64,000 nucleotides of DNA from Arenibacter certesii DSM 19833 (GCF_000429545.1 NZ_AUCB01000016.1:44322-108321), one strand, 5' to 3'. Counted from the stretch's first letter, positions 1 to 9,458 are shown. The notes: generated from the sequence alone by a model not told the origin. Translations and numbers: made by a program.

Positions 1-2124
1 AATATGGGCACCAGCGTTTTCAATATCCTTTGCCAGTTGTACATAATACTTTAAATCGTACTTAGATTTTGAGGGATCTAGTATATCCCCAGTATAACAG
101 ATGGATCCTTCTGCTAAGCCTCCCGTCTTGGTTCTTACATATTCTATGCAGGGAGCGATGGATTTCATCCAGTTAAGGGAATCGAAAATCCTAAAAACAT
201 CTACCCCAGACTTCCAAGATTCCTCAACAAAACGCGCTATCATATTATCTGGATAGGCGGTATACCCTACTCCATTGGAGCCCCGTATCAGCATTTGCAA
301 TAGAATGTTGGGCATGGCTTTTCTTAGCAATTCTAATCGCTCCCACGGATTTTCTTGTAAAAACCGAAGACATACGTCAAAAGTAGCACCTCCCCAAACC
401 TCCATACTGAATACCTCTGGGTGATTTTTAGCATACCCTTCAGCAACCTTCAACATATCAATGGTACGCATCCTTGTCGCCAATAGGCTTTGGTGGGCAT
501 CCCGCATCGTGGTATCGGTAAAATGAATCTTTTTTTCATTTTTAAGCCATTGTGAAAATTGATCTGGGCCCAATTCCGTCAAAAGATCTTTTGTTCCCTT
601 AGGAAACCCCTCCATATTAGGAAAAGAAGGTACTATCGGTTTGGAAAACACATGGCCCTTATCCATTTTTTTTACGTCAGGATTCCCGTTTACAATAACC
701 TCTCCTAGAAACTCCAGCAACTTATTGGCCCTGTTCCTAGGTTCCACAAATTGGAATAACTCCGGTGCATTATTAATAAAGTTTACTGTTACCTTCCCCT
801 CTCTAAAAGTGGGGTGTTTTAAGATATTATCCAAAAACGCCATATTGGTCTTTACCCCCCTAACACGGAATTCTGCCAAGGCCCTTCTCATTTTACGGCA
901 AGACCCGTCCAACGTTCTACTTAGCGCAGATACCTTTACTAGCATGGAATCGAAGAATGGAGAAATAACCACTCCTTGGTAAATACTACCCGCATCTAAT
1001 CGGATACCCAAACCAGAGGCACTACGGTAGGTAGTTACCACCCCATAATCTGGTTTAAAGTCATTGGCAGGATCTTCGGTAGTTATTCTACATTGTAAGG
1101 CATACCCCGTAACTATAATGGCGGCCTGATCTTGAATTTTGATTTGTTTGTCCGATAATCGATATCCGCCCGCTATAAATAATTGTGCCTTTACCAAATC
1201 TATATTGGTAATCATTTCGGTTACCGTATGCTCTACCTGTATCCTCGGGTTTACCTCAATAAAATAGATGCTGCCATCGTCATCTACCAAAAATTCTACG
1301 GTACCAATATTGTTATAGTCTACCGCTTTACAGATAGCAATGGCATATTTGTATAAATTATCCTTGGTATCTTGCGGCAGCCCTATTGATGGAGCAAACT
1401 CTATTACCTTTTGATATCTCCTCTGCACAGAACAGTCTCTCTCGTACAAATGCACCATGTTTCCATGGGTATCTGCAACAATTTGAATCTCTATATGCTT
1501 GGGGTTCTCCACATATTTCTCTAGGAATACCGTATCATCACCAAATGCATTTAAAGATTCCCGTTTCGCCTCGGGAAACCCTTTTCTAAGTTCTTCTTCG
1601 GTACGAATAACGCGCATACCTCTTCCCCCACCACCAGAGGCAGCTTTCAGCATTAAGGGATACCCAATTATTTTAGCTTCGGATAATGCCACCGCAACAT
1701 CCACTAAATCCTTATCACTGCTTCTTATGATGGGAACCCCATTGGCGACTGCAACTTCCTTTGCTGTGATCTTATCGCCTAAAGCTTTTAGCACCGATAC
1801 TTTTGGACCAACAAAAATAATTCCATTGTCCTCACATTTTTGTGCAAATTTTGGGTTCTCAGATAAAAACCCATATCCGGGATGAATAGCATCTACTCCA
1901 TTATCCTTAGCAATCTTAATTAAAGCATCCATATCCAAATAAGGCTTTAACGGCTCATTATCGCCTCCTATCTGATAACTTTCATCCGCCTTATATCGAT
2001 GTAGGGAATACCGGTCCTCATAGGTATAAATCCCAACAGTTTTAATCCCAATTTCTACACATGCTCGAAAAACACGAATGGCGATCTCTCCCCTATTTGC
2101 TACTAATACTTTTTTTATTTTCAA
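1..2124 (-). CDS. pyc: pyruvate carboxylase, 5' part (3' end outside window)
   Basis: Carboxylates pyruvate to oxaloacetate (anaplerosis, gluconeogenesis) in the cytoplasm with biotin and ATP. The 708 codons visible hold a complete biotin carboxylase domain: VANRGEIAIRVFRA near residue 8, HPGYGFLSEN at 81-90, the ATP-grasp glycine loop GGGGRGM at 164-170 and EVNPRIQVEHTVTE near 290. From about residue 530 the carboxyltransferase domain begins with DTTMRDAHQSLLATR. Fusion of the two on one chain indicates pyruvate carboxylase rather than a separate acetyl-CoA carboxylase subunit. The biotinyl domain must lie left of position 1. The frame upstream is closed by a stop five codons before the chosen start, and the only usable start is TTG (MKIKKVLVANRGE), so a non-ATG start is required. 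Biotin would be attached by the ligase at 13135-13866. Confidence 0.95.
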   Translation of the reverse strand, partial: MKIKKVLVANRGEIAIRVFRACVEIGIKTVGIYTYEDRYSLHRYKADESYQIGGDNEPLKPYLDMDALIKIAKDNGVDAIHPGYGFLSENPKFAQKCEDNGIIFVGPKVSVLKALGDKITAKEVAVANGVPIIRSSDKDLVDVAVALSEAKIIGYPLMLKAASGGGGRGMRVIRTEEELRKGFPEAKRESLNAFGDDTVFLEKYVENPKHIEIQIVADTHGNMVHLYERDCSVQRRYQKVIEFAPSIGLPQDTKDNLYKYAIAICKAVDYNNIGTVEFLVDDDGSIYFIEVNPRIQVEHTVTEMITNIDLVKAQLFIAGGYRLSDKQIKIQDQAAIIVTGYALQCRITTEDPANDFKPDYGVVTTYRSASGLGIRLDAGSIYQGVVISPFFDSMLVKVSALSRTLDGSCRKMRRALAEFRVRGVKTNMAFLDNILKHPTFREGKVTVNFINNAPELFQFVEPRNRANKLLEFLGEVIVNGNPDVKKMDKGHVFSKPIVPSFPNMEGFPKGTKDLLTELGPDQFSQWLKNEKKIHFTDTTMRDAHQSLLATRMRTIDMLKVAEGYAKNHPEVFSMEVWGGATFDVCLRFLQENPWERLELLRKAMPNILLQMLIRGSNGVGYTAYPDNMIARFVEESWKSGVDVFRIFDSLNWMKSIAPCIEYVRTKTGGLAEGSICYTGDILDPSKSKYDLKYYVQLAKDIENAGAHI

Positions 2125-2171
2125 CGCTATAGTTTTTTAGAGATGTTGGTTTCAACAAGTCGGTTGTCTCA

Positions 2172-2202
2172 CAAACTTAGCACTTTAGGTCTAGCATGAC
2201 AA
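2172..2202 (-). promoter_or_regulatory. promoter of pyruvate carboxylase gene
   Basis: On the minus strand TTG (2202-2200), a 20-bp spacer, then TAAGTTTG (2179-2172) matches the Bacteroidota -33 TTG / -7 TAnnTTTG consensus. Transcription would start near 2167, giving a leader of about 43 nt before the TTG start codon. Confidence 0.55.
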
Positions 2203-2331
2203 CACATAAAGTAGTTATGTTTAAAGAAAATTGTTGTAAAACAATAGGAAACCGCAAGATAAGGTCATACCTTAAAACTTTGAATAACCCAATTAATAAT
2301 ATATTTTTAGGGCAACTAAAATTGGAAAGTA

Positions 2332-2460
2332 ATGGGAAAAGGAGATAAGAAATCTAAAAGGGGTAAAATAATTAATGGAACCTATGGTACCAGACGAAAA
2401 CGAAAAATAAAAAGAAAGCCTAGTGTAGAGGAAAAGATTAATGTGGAGAAAAAAAAGTAA
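2332..2460 (+). CDS. 30S ribosomal protein THX
   Basis: A 42-residue, very basic protein beginning MGKGDKKSKRGKI, followed by NGTYGTRRKRKIKRK. This is the signature of the bacterial THX family, a small peptide that binds 16S rRNA in the head of the 30S subunit. Flavobacterial THX proteins normally start MGKGDKK(S/T)KRGKI and are of similar length; this copy has an extra acidic/basic tail (PSVEEKINVEKKK). A near-consensus -7 box (TATATTTT, 2300-2307) sits 25 bp upstream. It stands alone between the pyc promoter region and a convergent lipoprotein gene. Confidence 0.85.
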   Translation: MGKGDKKSKRGKIINGTYGTRRKRKIKRKPSVEEKINVEKKK

Positions 2461-2484
2461 ATAGAATATAGATTCTGAAAAGGA

Positions 2485-2847
2485 TTAATCTATTCTAAAA
2501 TTCAATTCTATCTCACCCTCTTCAGAAATAGTGAGCCCATAAGTGTAAAAACCATCTTTTAATGGAGATTCTCCAACATAGTCGATTGGTTGCAATGTGT
2601 AATTTTCGCTCCCTACTATTATATTAATATAGGAGTAATTATAGGCAGTTTCATATTCCAAATATTTTGAAAAAGATCCAGCAGCGATATTTTTATGCAC
2701 TTTGCTAGAACTACCAACCTCCACAACATCAAAATGGACACTGCTTTCGTTCTTTACCCTAATATGAACCCCCTCAAGATTGTCATCACGATCCGTACAA
2801 CCCATATTAAGAACTATAGTCAATATAAACAAAGCACACTTTTTCAT
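2485..2847 (-). CDS. small lipoprotein of unknown function
   Basis: A 120-residue protein with a classical lipoprotein signal: MKK, a hydrophobic stretch and the lipobox LNMGC, so cysteine 17 would be lipidated. The mature part begins with Asp/Arg/Asp and is predicted to be beta-rich, with alternating polar and hydrophobic residues such as VHIRVKNESSVHFDVVEV. I recognise no domain. The fold style suggests a small immunoglobulin-like or jelly-roll envelope protein, but that is inference. It is convergent with the THX gene and has no obvious operon partner. Confidence 0.7.
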   Translation of the reverse strand: MKKCALFILTIVLNMGCTDRDDNLEGVHIRVKNESSVHFDVVEVGSSSKVHKNIAAGSFSKYLEYETAYNYSYINIIVGSENYTLQPIDYVGESPLKDGFYTYGLTISEEGEIELNFRID

Positions 2848-2908
2848 TTTATATTTTATTTATGGAAAACGGTTTGAAAACTATGAGTATTATTAGGTAG
2901 AACATTAC

Positions 2909-3670
2909 CTATCGGATAAATACAGGCTGATTTTCCTTTAAGGTATGCGCCTTGCTAAATAGATATCCATCTTTATCAAACCCTCTTACATCGTCCAATG
3001 TTTTGGCATTGGAATCCAATAAATATCGCACCATAGATCCCCTTGCCTTCTTGGCATAAAAGCTGATTATCTTTAAATTATCATTTTTCCAATCTTTAAA
3101 AATAGGAGTGATTACAGGTACTTTTAGCTTTTTTTCTTCCAAAGCACTATAATATTCATTACTTGCCAAATTTATAAACAGCTCGTCCTCTTGCAATTCC
3201 GAATTCAGGTGATCAGTAAGTTGTTTTTTCCAAAATTCGTATAGATTTTTTTTCCTGCCCACCTTTAAAGAGGTTCCCATTTCCAATCTGTAGGGCTGCA
3301 TAAGATCCAATGGCCTAAGAATCCCATATAGTCCCGACAGGATACGAAGTTGTCCTTGTAATTGTGTCATTTTTTCAGGAGCAATGGTATAGGCATCCAA
3401 ACCTTGATAAACGTCGCCGCTAAAGGCATAAATTGCCTGCCTTGCATTTTCAAGGCTAAAGGGTGTAGAAAAAGATTGGTTCCGCTCCCAATTAAGTTGG
3501 GCCAATTTATCCGATATTCCCATTAATTCCGATAAGGCTATGGGCTTTTTCTTCTTCAACACTTTATTTAATTGAACGGCATGGTCTAGAAATAAAGGTT
3601 GAGAAAAATCATTTATGGGTAATTTAGTTTCAAGATCCAACGACTTCGCCGGGGAAATAACAATCTTCAT
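2909..3670 (-). CDS. yaaA: peroxide stress protein YaaA (DUF328)
   Basis: 253 residues, the normal length for YaaA, which lowers free intracellular iron during hydrogen peroxide stress and has a DNA-binding fold. The family's N-terminal signature MKIVISPAKSLD is present, as are FSGDVYQGLDA near residue 83 and the conserved LRILSGLYGILRPLDLMQPYRLEMG block near 107-131. The C-terminal FYAKKARGSMVRYLL and GYLFS motifs are also seen. It is a single gene, separated by about 90 bp from rluD upstream. Confidence 0.93.
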   Translation of the reverse strand: MKIVISPAKSLDLETKLPINDFSQPLFLDHAVQLNKVLKKKKPIALSELMGISDKLAQLNWERNQSFSTPFSLENARQAIYAFSGDVYQGLDAYTIAPEKMTQLQGQLRILSGLYGILRPLDLMQPYRLEMGTSLKVGRKKNLYEFWKKQLTDHLNSELQEDELFINLASNEYYSALEEKKLKVPVITPIFKDWKNDNLKIISFYAKKARGSMVRYLLDSNAKTLDDVRGFDKDGYLFSKAHTLKENQPVFIR

Positions 3671-3759
3671 TCTTCAATATTTTACAAATAATCCAATCTA
3701 TATACTCACCACTGCAATCCCATCCATCTAAAAAAAAACTAGTGGGGCTTTAAGCAGCG

Positions 3760-4791
3760 TTATTCTGTCTGACTGTGTTGGGCATAATGCCTCCATTTTT
3801 CAATGCACTGTGCCATATCGTCCGGTATTTCGGAATCGAACCTCATATACTCTCCAGATACAGGATGTACAAATCCTAGTGTTTTTGCATGCAGCGCTTG
3901 TCTTGGTAGAAGTTTAAAAGCATTATCTACAAATTGTTTGTATTTCGTAAATTTAGTTCCCTTCAAGATTTTCTCACCACCATATCGCTCATCATTGAAC
4001 AAGGTATGGCCAATATGCTTTAAATGCACTCTTATCTGGTGTGTTCTTCCCGTTTCTAGATTACAGGAAATAAGGGTTACAAACCCCAATCGCTCTAGCA
4101 CCTTAAAATGGGTAACTGCTTCCTTTCCCTGATCCCCTTCTGGGAACACCATCATCTGCAATCTGTTTTTCGGATTTCTTGCAATATGCCCCTCTATAGT
4201 TCCTTTATCTTCCGCTACATTTCCCCATACCAACGCAATATATTCGCGCTCACTAGATTTATCAAAAAACTGTTTGGCCAGATGCGTCATAGCCGCTTCC
4301 GTCTTTGCCACTACCAATAGCCCAGAGGTATCCTTATCTATCCTATGGACCAATCCTGGACGGTCATCGCTATTCTTCGGCAAATTCCCTTGATGATATA
4401 GTAGGGCATTGATCAATGTCCCCGAATAATTACCGTGACCAGGGTGCACCACCATTCCAGCCGGCTTGTTCACCACCAAAAGAACATCGTCCTCATAGAC
4501 AATATCCAATGGGATGTTTTCTGGAGTTAATAATAATTCGTGTGGTGGATGCGGAAACATTACACGTATATGGTCCCCGGCTTTAACCCTATAATTTTGT
4601 TTTACCGAAGCCCCATTCACCCATATATTCCCGTCTTTTGCTGCGTGTTGGATTTGATTCCTAGTAGCATTTTCAATGAAATTCATTAAAAACTTATCTA
4701 CTCTTAATGGGTCTTGGCCTTTTGATGCTACAAAACTATGGTGTTCAAAAAGGTCATCCTCATTTAATTCATAATCGTCGTTTTCTACCAT
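3760..4791 (-). CDS. rluD: RluA/RluD-family 23S rRNA pseudouridine synthase
   Basis: Converts specific uridines of 23S rRNA to pseudouridine. The 343 residues contain an N-terminal S4 RNA-binding domain (about 22-85: RVDKFLMNFIENATRNQIQ) and the RluA catalytic domain, with the signature HRIDKDTSGLLVV around 149 carrying the catalytic aspartate. The C-terminal GRTHQIRVHLKHIGH motif is intact. Length and order fit RluD (positions 1911/1915/1917 in E. coli), though RluC-type specificity cannot be excluded from sequence alone. It follows the PASTA gene with only two bases between stop and start, so the two are cotranscribed. Confidence 0.9.
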   Translation of the reverse strand: MVENDDYELNEDDLFEHHSFVASKGQDPLRVDKFLMNFIENATRNQIQHAAKDGNIWVNGASVKQNYRVKAGDHIRVMFPHPPHELLLTPENIPLDIVYEDDVLLVVNKPAGMVVHPGHGNYSGTLINALLYHQGNLPKNSDDRPGLVHRIDKDTSGLLVVAKTEAAMTHLAKQFFDKSSEREYIALVWGNVAEDKGTIEGHIARNPKNRLQMMVFPEGDQGKEAVTHFKVLERLGFVTLISCNLETGRTHQIRVHLKHIGHTLFNDERYGGEKILKGTKFTKYKQFVDNAFKLLPRQALHAKTLGFVHPVSGEYMRFDSEIPDDMAQCIEKWRHYAQHSQTE

Positions 4792-4793
4792 AG

Positions 4794-5381
4794 TTATTCC
4801 GAATCTGCCTTTATTTGAGCCCTATCAGAGATATTTCCATTACCACAAACTAATTCTATCTTGGAAGTTTTTGGTAATTTATCTCCAGGCTTTATATATT
4901 TTCCCTTGTATTTTATTTGGTACACCATATCCTTTCCCAACTCGTCAATATAAGTAACGCGCTCCACATCCAATCCTACCGCCTTAAGCATAGAACTGGC
5001 ATTTCTTTGGGTTACTTGAATAATATTGGGAATAGTAACTTTTTTATATCCTGACGGATTTACCGTAATATATATTTTCCTGCCTTCCTTAACCTTACTA
5101 CCGGCTAGCGGATTCTGATCTATTATAGAGAATCGGGGGTAAGACGGATTATAATTAGCGGAATCTAATACAGAAAACCGCAAGCCCGACTTATCTATTA
5201 AGGATCTGGTTTCCGTTACAGAGAGCCCAGCCAAATCTGGAACTTCAACAAACTGTCCATGATTGGTAGTTTTCTTTAACCATTGCATAGCACCAAAGAC
5301 CACTAATACCAAAACCAATATTGCAAGTCCCAACTGTATTAATAAAGTCTTACTAAATAAAAATTTGAAAAAGTTCCGCAT
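4794..5381 (-). CDS. membrane-anchored PASTA domain protein
   Basis: 195 residues: a short basic N-terminus, one transmembrane helix (about residues 10-32, LLIQLGLAILVLVLVVFG), then two or three PASTA repeats (VEVPDLAGLSVTETRSLID; VTIPNIIQVTQRNASSML) facing the periplasm. PASTA domains bind peptidoglycan or beta-lactams in kinases and PBPs, but here there is no kinase or transpeptidase domain. I chose the ATG at 5381 and not the in-frame ATG at 5444, because a -7 promoter element lies between them and the shorter protein starts directly with the membrane anchor. The pairing with rluD is tight; any functional link is unknown. Confidence 0.85.
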   Translation of the reverse strand: MRNFFKFLFSKTLLIQLGLAILVLVLVVFGAMQWLKKTTNHGQFVEVPDLAGLSVTETRSLIDKSGLRFSVLDSANYNPSYPRFSIIDQNPLAGSKVKEGRKIYITVNPSGYKKVTIPNIIQVTQRNASSMLKAVGLDVERVTYIDELGKDMVYQIKYKGKYIKPGDKLPKTSKIELVCGNGNISDRAQIKADSE

Positions 5382-5400
5382 AATTAATTTTCTTGAACAG

Positions 5401-5408
5401 CAAAGATA
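5401..5408 (-). promoter_or_regulatory. -7 element of PASTA-rluD operon
   Basis: Minus-strand TATCTTTG fits TAnnTTTG, 20 bp upstream of the ATG at 5381. It argues against the longer reading frame that begins at 5444. No clear -33 TTG is seen. Confidence 0.45.
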
Positions 5409-5567
5409 GAAAACCGAATGCTTTTTTCTTTGTTTTGAATGCATGATATTTGCCGATTCAAATTAAAGAGTTAAAAACACTAAGAAACAACCCAATCCAG
5501 ATTATAACGGCAACAGGAAAATAGGCATTGCACCGCTTAGCAATCAGGAACATTTAATTTTTATAGG

Positions 5568-6551
5568 ATGAAAAAAAACATTGCCATTATTATGGGTGGC
5601 TATTCTAGCGAGTATGGAATTTCCCTGATGAGTGGGGATGTGGTTTTCCAAAATTTAAATAAGGAGAAATTTAACGCCTACAAAATTCACATCCTTGAAG
5701 AAAAGTGGGTCCTAGTGGATGAAAACAATGAAGAGCATTTGGTTAACAAAAATGACTTTTCAGTAAATTTGGGCTCCCATAAACTGACATTTGATTGTGT
5801 TTTTAATGCTATACACGGTACACCGGGCGAGGATGGCATTATGCAAGCTTATTTTCATCTTATAGGCATTCCTCAGACATCCTGCGATTACTATCAAGCT
5901 GCGCTTACCTTTAACAAGCGAGACCTTTTAAGCGTACTAAAACCGTACGGAATTAAGTCGGCCACCTCTTATTACCTCAATAAAGGCGATAAGATAGTCG
6001 CCGAGGATATTATAAAAAAAGTGGGGTTACCCTGTTTTGTAAAGGCCAATAAGGCTGGATCCAGTTTTGGCATCACCAAAGTTTATCAAATAGAAGAAAT
6101 GCCTGAAGCCATCAAAACCGCCTTTTTAGAGGATGATGAAATTCTTGTAGAATCATTTTTGGATGGTACAGAAGTATCGGTAGGGGTTATCCAACATCAA
6201 GGAAAAACGAAAGTGCTTCCGATAACCGAAATCGTTTCTGAAAATGATTTTTTTGATTATTCCGCAAAATATAAAGGAGAAGCCCAAGAAATTACTCCAG
6301 CCAGAATTTCCAAAGTACAGGAACAAAATGTAGTCCGAGTCGCTAAGTTGGCTTATGACACTCTGAAAATGAAGGGATATTCTAGAAGTGAGTTTATTTT
6401 TGTAGGGGACGAACCGTACATGTTAGAAATGAACACCACCCCTGGCTTGACCAATGAAAGTATTTTACCACAACAGGCAGCTGCGGCAGGTATCTCGCTA
6501 TCAGAACTCTTTGAAAGTGCTATTTGGCAAGCTTTGGAAGAAAAGAAGTAA
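5568..6551 (+). CDS. ddl: D-alanine--D-alanine ligase
   Basis: ATP-grasp enzyme that joins two D-alanines for the peptidoglycan stem peptide, in the cytoplasm. 327 residues is the usual length. Visible signatures are the N-terminal GGYSSEYGISLMSG loop, HGTPGEDG (residues 84-91), the ATP-binding region CFVKANKAGSSFGI around 158, and the C-terminal EMNTTPGLTNESILP, whose Glu/Asn ligate magnesium. coaD follows 93 bp downstream on the same strand. The upstream gap is shared with the divergent PASTA gene. Confidence 0.95.
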   Translation: MKKNIAIIMGGYSSEYGISLMSGDVVFQNLNKEKFNAYKIHILEEKWVLVDENNEEHLVNKNDFSVNLGSHKLTFDCVFNAIHGTPGEDGIMQAYFHLIGIPQTSCDYYQAALTFNKRDLLSVLKPYGIKSATSYYLNKGDKIVAEDIIKKVGLPCFVKANKAGSSFGITKVYQIEEMPEAIKTAFLEDDEILVESFLDGTEVSVGVIQHQGKTKVLPITEIVSENDFFDYSAKYKGEAQEITPARISKVQEQNVVRVAKLAYDTLKMKGYSRSEFIFVGDEPYMLEMNTTPGLTNESILPQQAAAAGISLSELFESAIWQALEEKK

Positions 6552-6644
6552 CTTTACGGAAATTTTGAATGTAAAGAATTTACCTACATTAATATTCCTA
6601 TGTTCATCGTAACAGTGTAATGCTCACTATATTAATCCGAAAGA

Positions 6645-7103
6645 ATGAAAAGACGCGCAATTTTTCCAGGATCATTTGACCCTTTAACATTGGGACATTA
6701 CGATATTATTCAACGTGGCATAACCCTATTTGACGAATTGATTATCGCCATTGGAGTAAACACGGATAAAAATTATATGTTTTCCCTAGAAGAACGCAAA
6801 CGTTTTATTTCAGAAGCTTTTGAAGGAGAGCCCAAAATAAAAGTGCTTACCTATGAAGGGTTAACGGTAGATTTTTGCAAAAAAATGGATGCTCAATTTA
6901 TTCTAAGGGGACTCAGAAATCCTGGGGATTTCGAATTTGAAAAAGCTATTGCCCATACTAATCGAAAACTATCAGAAATTGAGACTGTTTTCCTACTAAC
7001 TTCATCAGGAAAATCTTATATTAGCTCTTCTATTGTAAGAGATGTAATACGAAATGGAGGGGATTACACCGGCTTGGTACCCGATTCAGTTCGCGTAAAC
7101 TGA
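6645..7103 (+). CDS. coaD: pantetheine-phosphate adenylyltransferase
   Basis: Catalyses the fourth step of coenzyme A synthesis, 4'-phosphopantetheine plus ATP to dephospho-CoA. At 152 residues it has the family's full length. The nucleotidyltransferase motif GSFDPLTLGHYDII (residues 8-21, with the T/HxGH signature) and the C-terminal ISSSIVRDVIRNGGD are both intact, as is LRGLRNPGDFEFE. It is likely in the same transcription unit as ddl, or separately expressed from the 93-bp gap. Confidence 0.95.
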   Translation: MKRRAIFPGSFDPLTLGHYDIIQRGITLFDELIIAIGVNTDKNYMFSLEERKRFISEAFEGEPKIKVLTYEGLTVDFCKKMDAQFILRGLRNPGDFEFEKAIAHTNRKLSEIETVFLLTSSGKSYISSSIVRDVIRNGGDYTGLVPDSVRVN

Positions 7104-7210
7104 ACGAATCCCTCCATATTAATATTTACACCACTTAAATAGAGCAATTCACAACAAACAATTCTATACTTGGTAGGAATAAAATAATATTGCATTAAAT
7201 TAATATATTG

Positions 7211-9061
7211 ATGTTTAGGAATACTCCAGTCATTATCAACCAATTTCTACTTAAGCAGTTGCCCAAAGCAACTGCATTAATTGATAGGGATTTTAAGGTT
7301 GTTTTTGCATCCGATAAATGGGTCGAGGAGTTTAACTTGTCTACTAGGGATATTTTGAATGAGAATATCCAGGACCTATTAGGCCTCAACAGCGATCAAT
7401 GGATAAATGCTGTACTCGGTTGTTTTAAGGGAAAAACATCAGACAGCTTTCAGGAAAATTACACTACCATAGAACATGGAACAAGATGGTTTCAATGGGA
7501 CATGCTTCCTTGGTATAACGAAGACGAGAACATAATAGGAGCAATTATCCAAGCAGAGGATATTACCTTACACGCCAATAACGAACAAAAACTTGAACAA
7601 CTCCAATTTATCCTAAAAGAAACCGTTGAAATAGGAAAGATTGGAAATTGGGAATATAAGCAGTCTCAAGATATTTTTACCTCTTGTTCCATGATCAATA
7701 CCATATTGGAAATAGAGGAAAACTCCAAGTTAACCTTGGATGAGTATATTGAATTTTACAAGATAGGATACAATAGAAACACCTTATCAATGGCCATCTT
7801 TTCCGCTATGGAAAACAAACGCGCTTGGAACGAAAAATTACAGCTGATAACGGCAAAGGGAAATCAGAGATGGGTAAATGTTTCCGGAAAACCCCTATAT
7901 AACAGCGGGAAGTATGTTGGTATAATTGGTATCGTTCAAGATATTACCGACTATGTGCTAAAAGAACATCAAACAAAAACCAGTGAACACCTTTTAAAGA
8001 CTCTAATCAATAATATTCCACTTCAAATCTATATCAAGGATACTGAATCCAAAAAAATATTAGCCAATAGAATGGAGTTGGATCACTGTGGGATAAGCAA
8101 TGAAATTGATATTATTGGGAAGGACGATTTTGATATTTATGACAAAGAATTAGCGCAAAAATATAGGAATGAAGATTTAGAGGTCATGATTTCCCAAACT
8201 CCAATGATCAATAAGGAATTACGTCATAAAAATCCCGACGGGTCTAGCAGCTATTTCCTAAGTTCCAAAATACCATTAAAAGGCACAAATGGGGAAACCA
8301 CAGGATTGGTTGGTATTACCATGGACATTTCCGAAATAAAACAAAAGGAGAAAGACTTAAAAAATCTTATCAACGTTACCTCGCTACAAAATAAAAAACT
8401 GTTAAACTTTGCACATATTATATCGCACAATCTGCGATCGCATTCGGCCAATTTTTCCATGTTATTGGAGTTTTTGATCGCAGAACAAGAAGAAGCGGAG
8501 CGCCAAAAAATTGTAGGTATGTTAACGGATGCCTCCAATAACCTAATGGAAACACTTCATACTTTAAATGATATAGTGACCATTAATTCAGAATCTGCTA
8601 CTAGCAAGGTAGAGGTGGATTTAAACATACAAGTAAATAAAGTCCTGAATAATTTAAATTCACTTTTAGAAGAGAATAAGGCAACTGTTATCACGGATAT
8701 TCCAATAGGTACTCGCATACACGTAATCCCCAGCTACCTGAACAATATTCTGACCCAAATTATCTCTAATTCCATTAGGTACAAAAAACCTAATGTCAAT
8801 CCCTTAATAAAGCTTGGTCTAAGCTATGTACAAAATTACACGGTACTAAGTATTGAAGATAATGGACTGGGATTGGACATGAAGAAATATGGCGAAAAAT
8901 TATTTGGTATGTACAAAACATTCCATGATAACCAGGATACTAAAGGGTTGGGGCTATTTATTGTCAAGAATCAGATCGAAACTATGGACGGAAAAGTAAA
9001 TGCTCACAGTCAGGTTGGAGAAGGAACCACATTAAATTTATATTTCAATGAGGAAAATTAA
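7211..9061 (+). CDS. multi-PAS sensor histidine kinase
   Basis: A 616-residue soluble kinase with no signal peptide or membrane helix. About three PAS domains (roughly 13-120, 140-250 and 260-380) precede the dimerisation/phosphoacceptor region, where His406 lies in IISHNLRSHSAN. The ATPase domain has the N box ISNSIRYKK (about 518-526), the G1 box EDNGLGL and the G2 region KGLGLFIVKNQIE. The residue after the histidine is Asn rather than the usual Glu/Asp, as in the HNLR-type kinases common in Bacteroidota. A TTG three bases earlier is in frame, but the ATG at 7211 is preferred. It overlaps the response regulator downstream by 14 bp, so the two are presumably a cognate pair. Confidence 0.9.
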   Translation: MFRNTPVIINQFLLKQLPKATALIDRDFKVVFASDKWVEEFNLSTRDILNENIQDLLGLNSDQWINAVLGCFKGKTSDSFQENYTTIEHGTRWFQWDMLPWYNEDENIIGAIIQAEDITLHANNEQKLEQLQFILKETVEIGKIGNWEYKQSQDIFTSCSMINTILEIEENSKLTLDEYIEFYKIGYNRNTLSMAIFSAMENKRAWNEKLQLITAKGNQRWVNVSGKPLYNSGKYVGIIGIVQDITDYVLKEHQTKTSEHLLKTLINNIPLQIYIKDTESKKILANRMELDHCGISNEIDIIGKDDFDIYDKELAQKYRNEDLEVMISQTPMINKELRHKNPDGSSSYFLSSKIPLKGTNGETTGLVGITMDISEIKQKEKDLKNLINVTSLQNKKLLNFAHIISHNLRSHSANFSMLLEFLIAEQEEAERQKIVGMLTDASNNLMETLHTLNDIVTINSESATSKVEVDLNIQVNKVLNNLNSLLEENKATVITDIPIGTRIHVIPSYLNNILTQIISNSIRYKKPNVNPLIKLGLSYVQNYTVLSIEDNGLGLDMKKYGEKLFGMYKTFHDNQDTKGLGLFIVKNQIETMDGKVNAHSQVGEGTTLNLYFNEEN

Positions 9062-9458
9062 TTCAATTTTCATAGTAGATGATGATCCGATTACCGTGTA
9101 CGGAATCAAAAAAATTTTAAAATCAGTTGTTAATTGCGAGGAAGTTTTAGATTTCCAAAATGGCAAAAAAGCCATTGACCATTTGCAGGCATTAATCTTG
9201 GAGAAAAAAGAATTCCCAGACATTATATTCTTGGATATCAATATGCCTATTATGGACGGTTGGGAGTTTTTGGATGAATTCATTAAATTCCCAATAGCAA
9301 AATCCGTCAATATAAACATTGTTAGTTCTTCCATAGACCAAAACGATATAGATAAAACTGATAGTTACAAGCCAGGCACCCATCACCGTATTCTTTTTAA
9401 CAGCAAACCCATACGCAAAGAAGAAATTACTGAAATTACCAATGCGGTCACCACTTAA
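9048..9458 (+). CDS. single-domain response regulator
   Basis: 136 residues, a receiver domain only, with no DNA-binding or enzymatic output. The acidic pocket is Asp11-Asp13, the phosphoacceptor is Asp63 in FLDINMPIMDGWEFL, the conserved switch serine is near 93-95, and Lys120 lies in NSKPI. It overlaps the upstream kinase by 14 bp. It probably works by protein interaction, like CheY, or as a phosphorelay intermediate. What it contacts is not evident from this window. Confidence 0.9.
   Translation: MRKINSIFIVDDDPITVYGIKKILKSVVNCEEVLDFQNGKKAIDHLQALILEKKEFPDIIFLDINMPIMDGWEFLDEFIKFPIAKSVNINIVSSSIDQNDIDKTDSYKPGTHHRILFNSKPIRKEEITEITNAVTT

Noticed and set aside
1386..1885. Plus-strand frames opposite the pyruvate carboxylase gene
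   Set aside because: The minus strand encodes an unmistakable biotin carboxylase here, so these are shadows.
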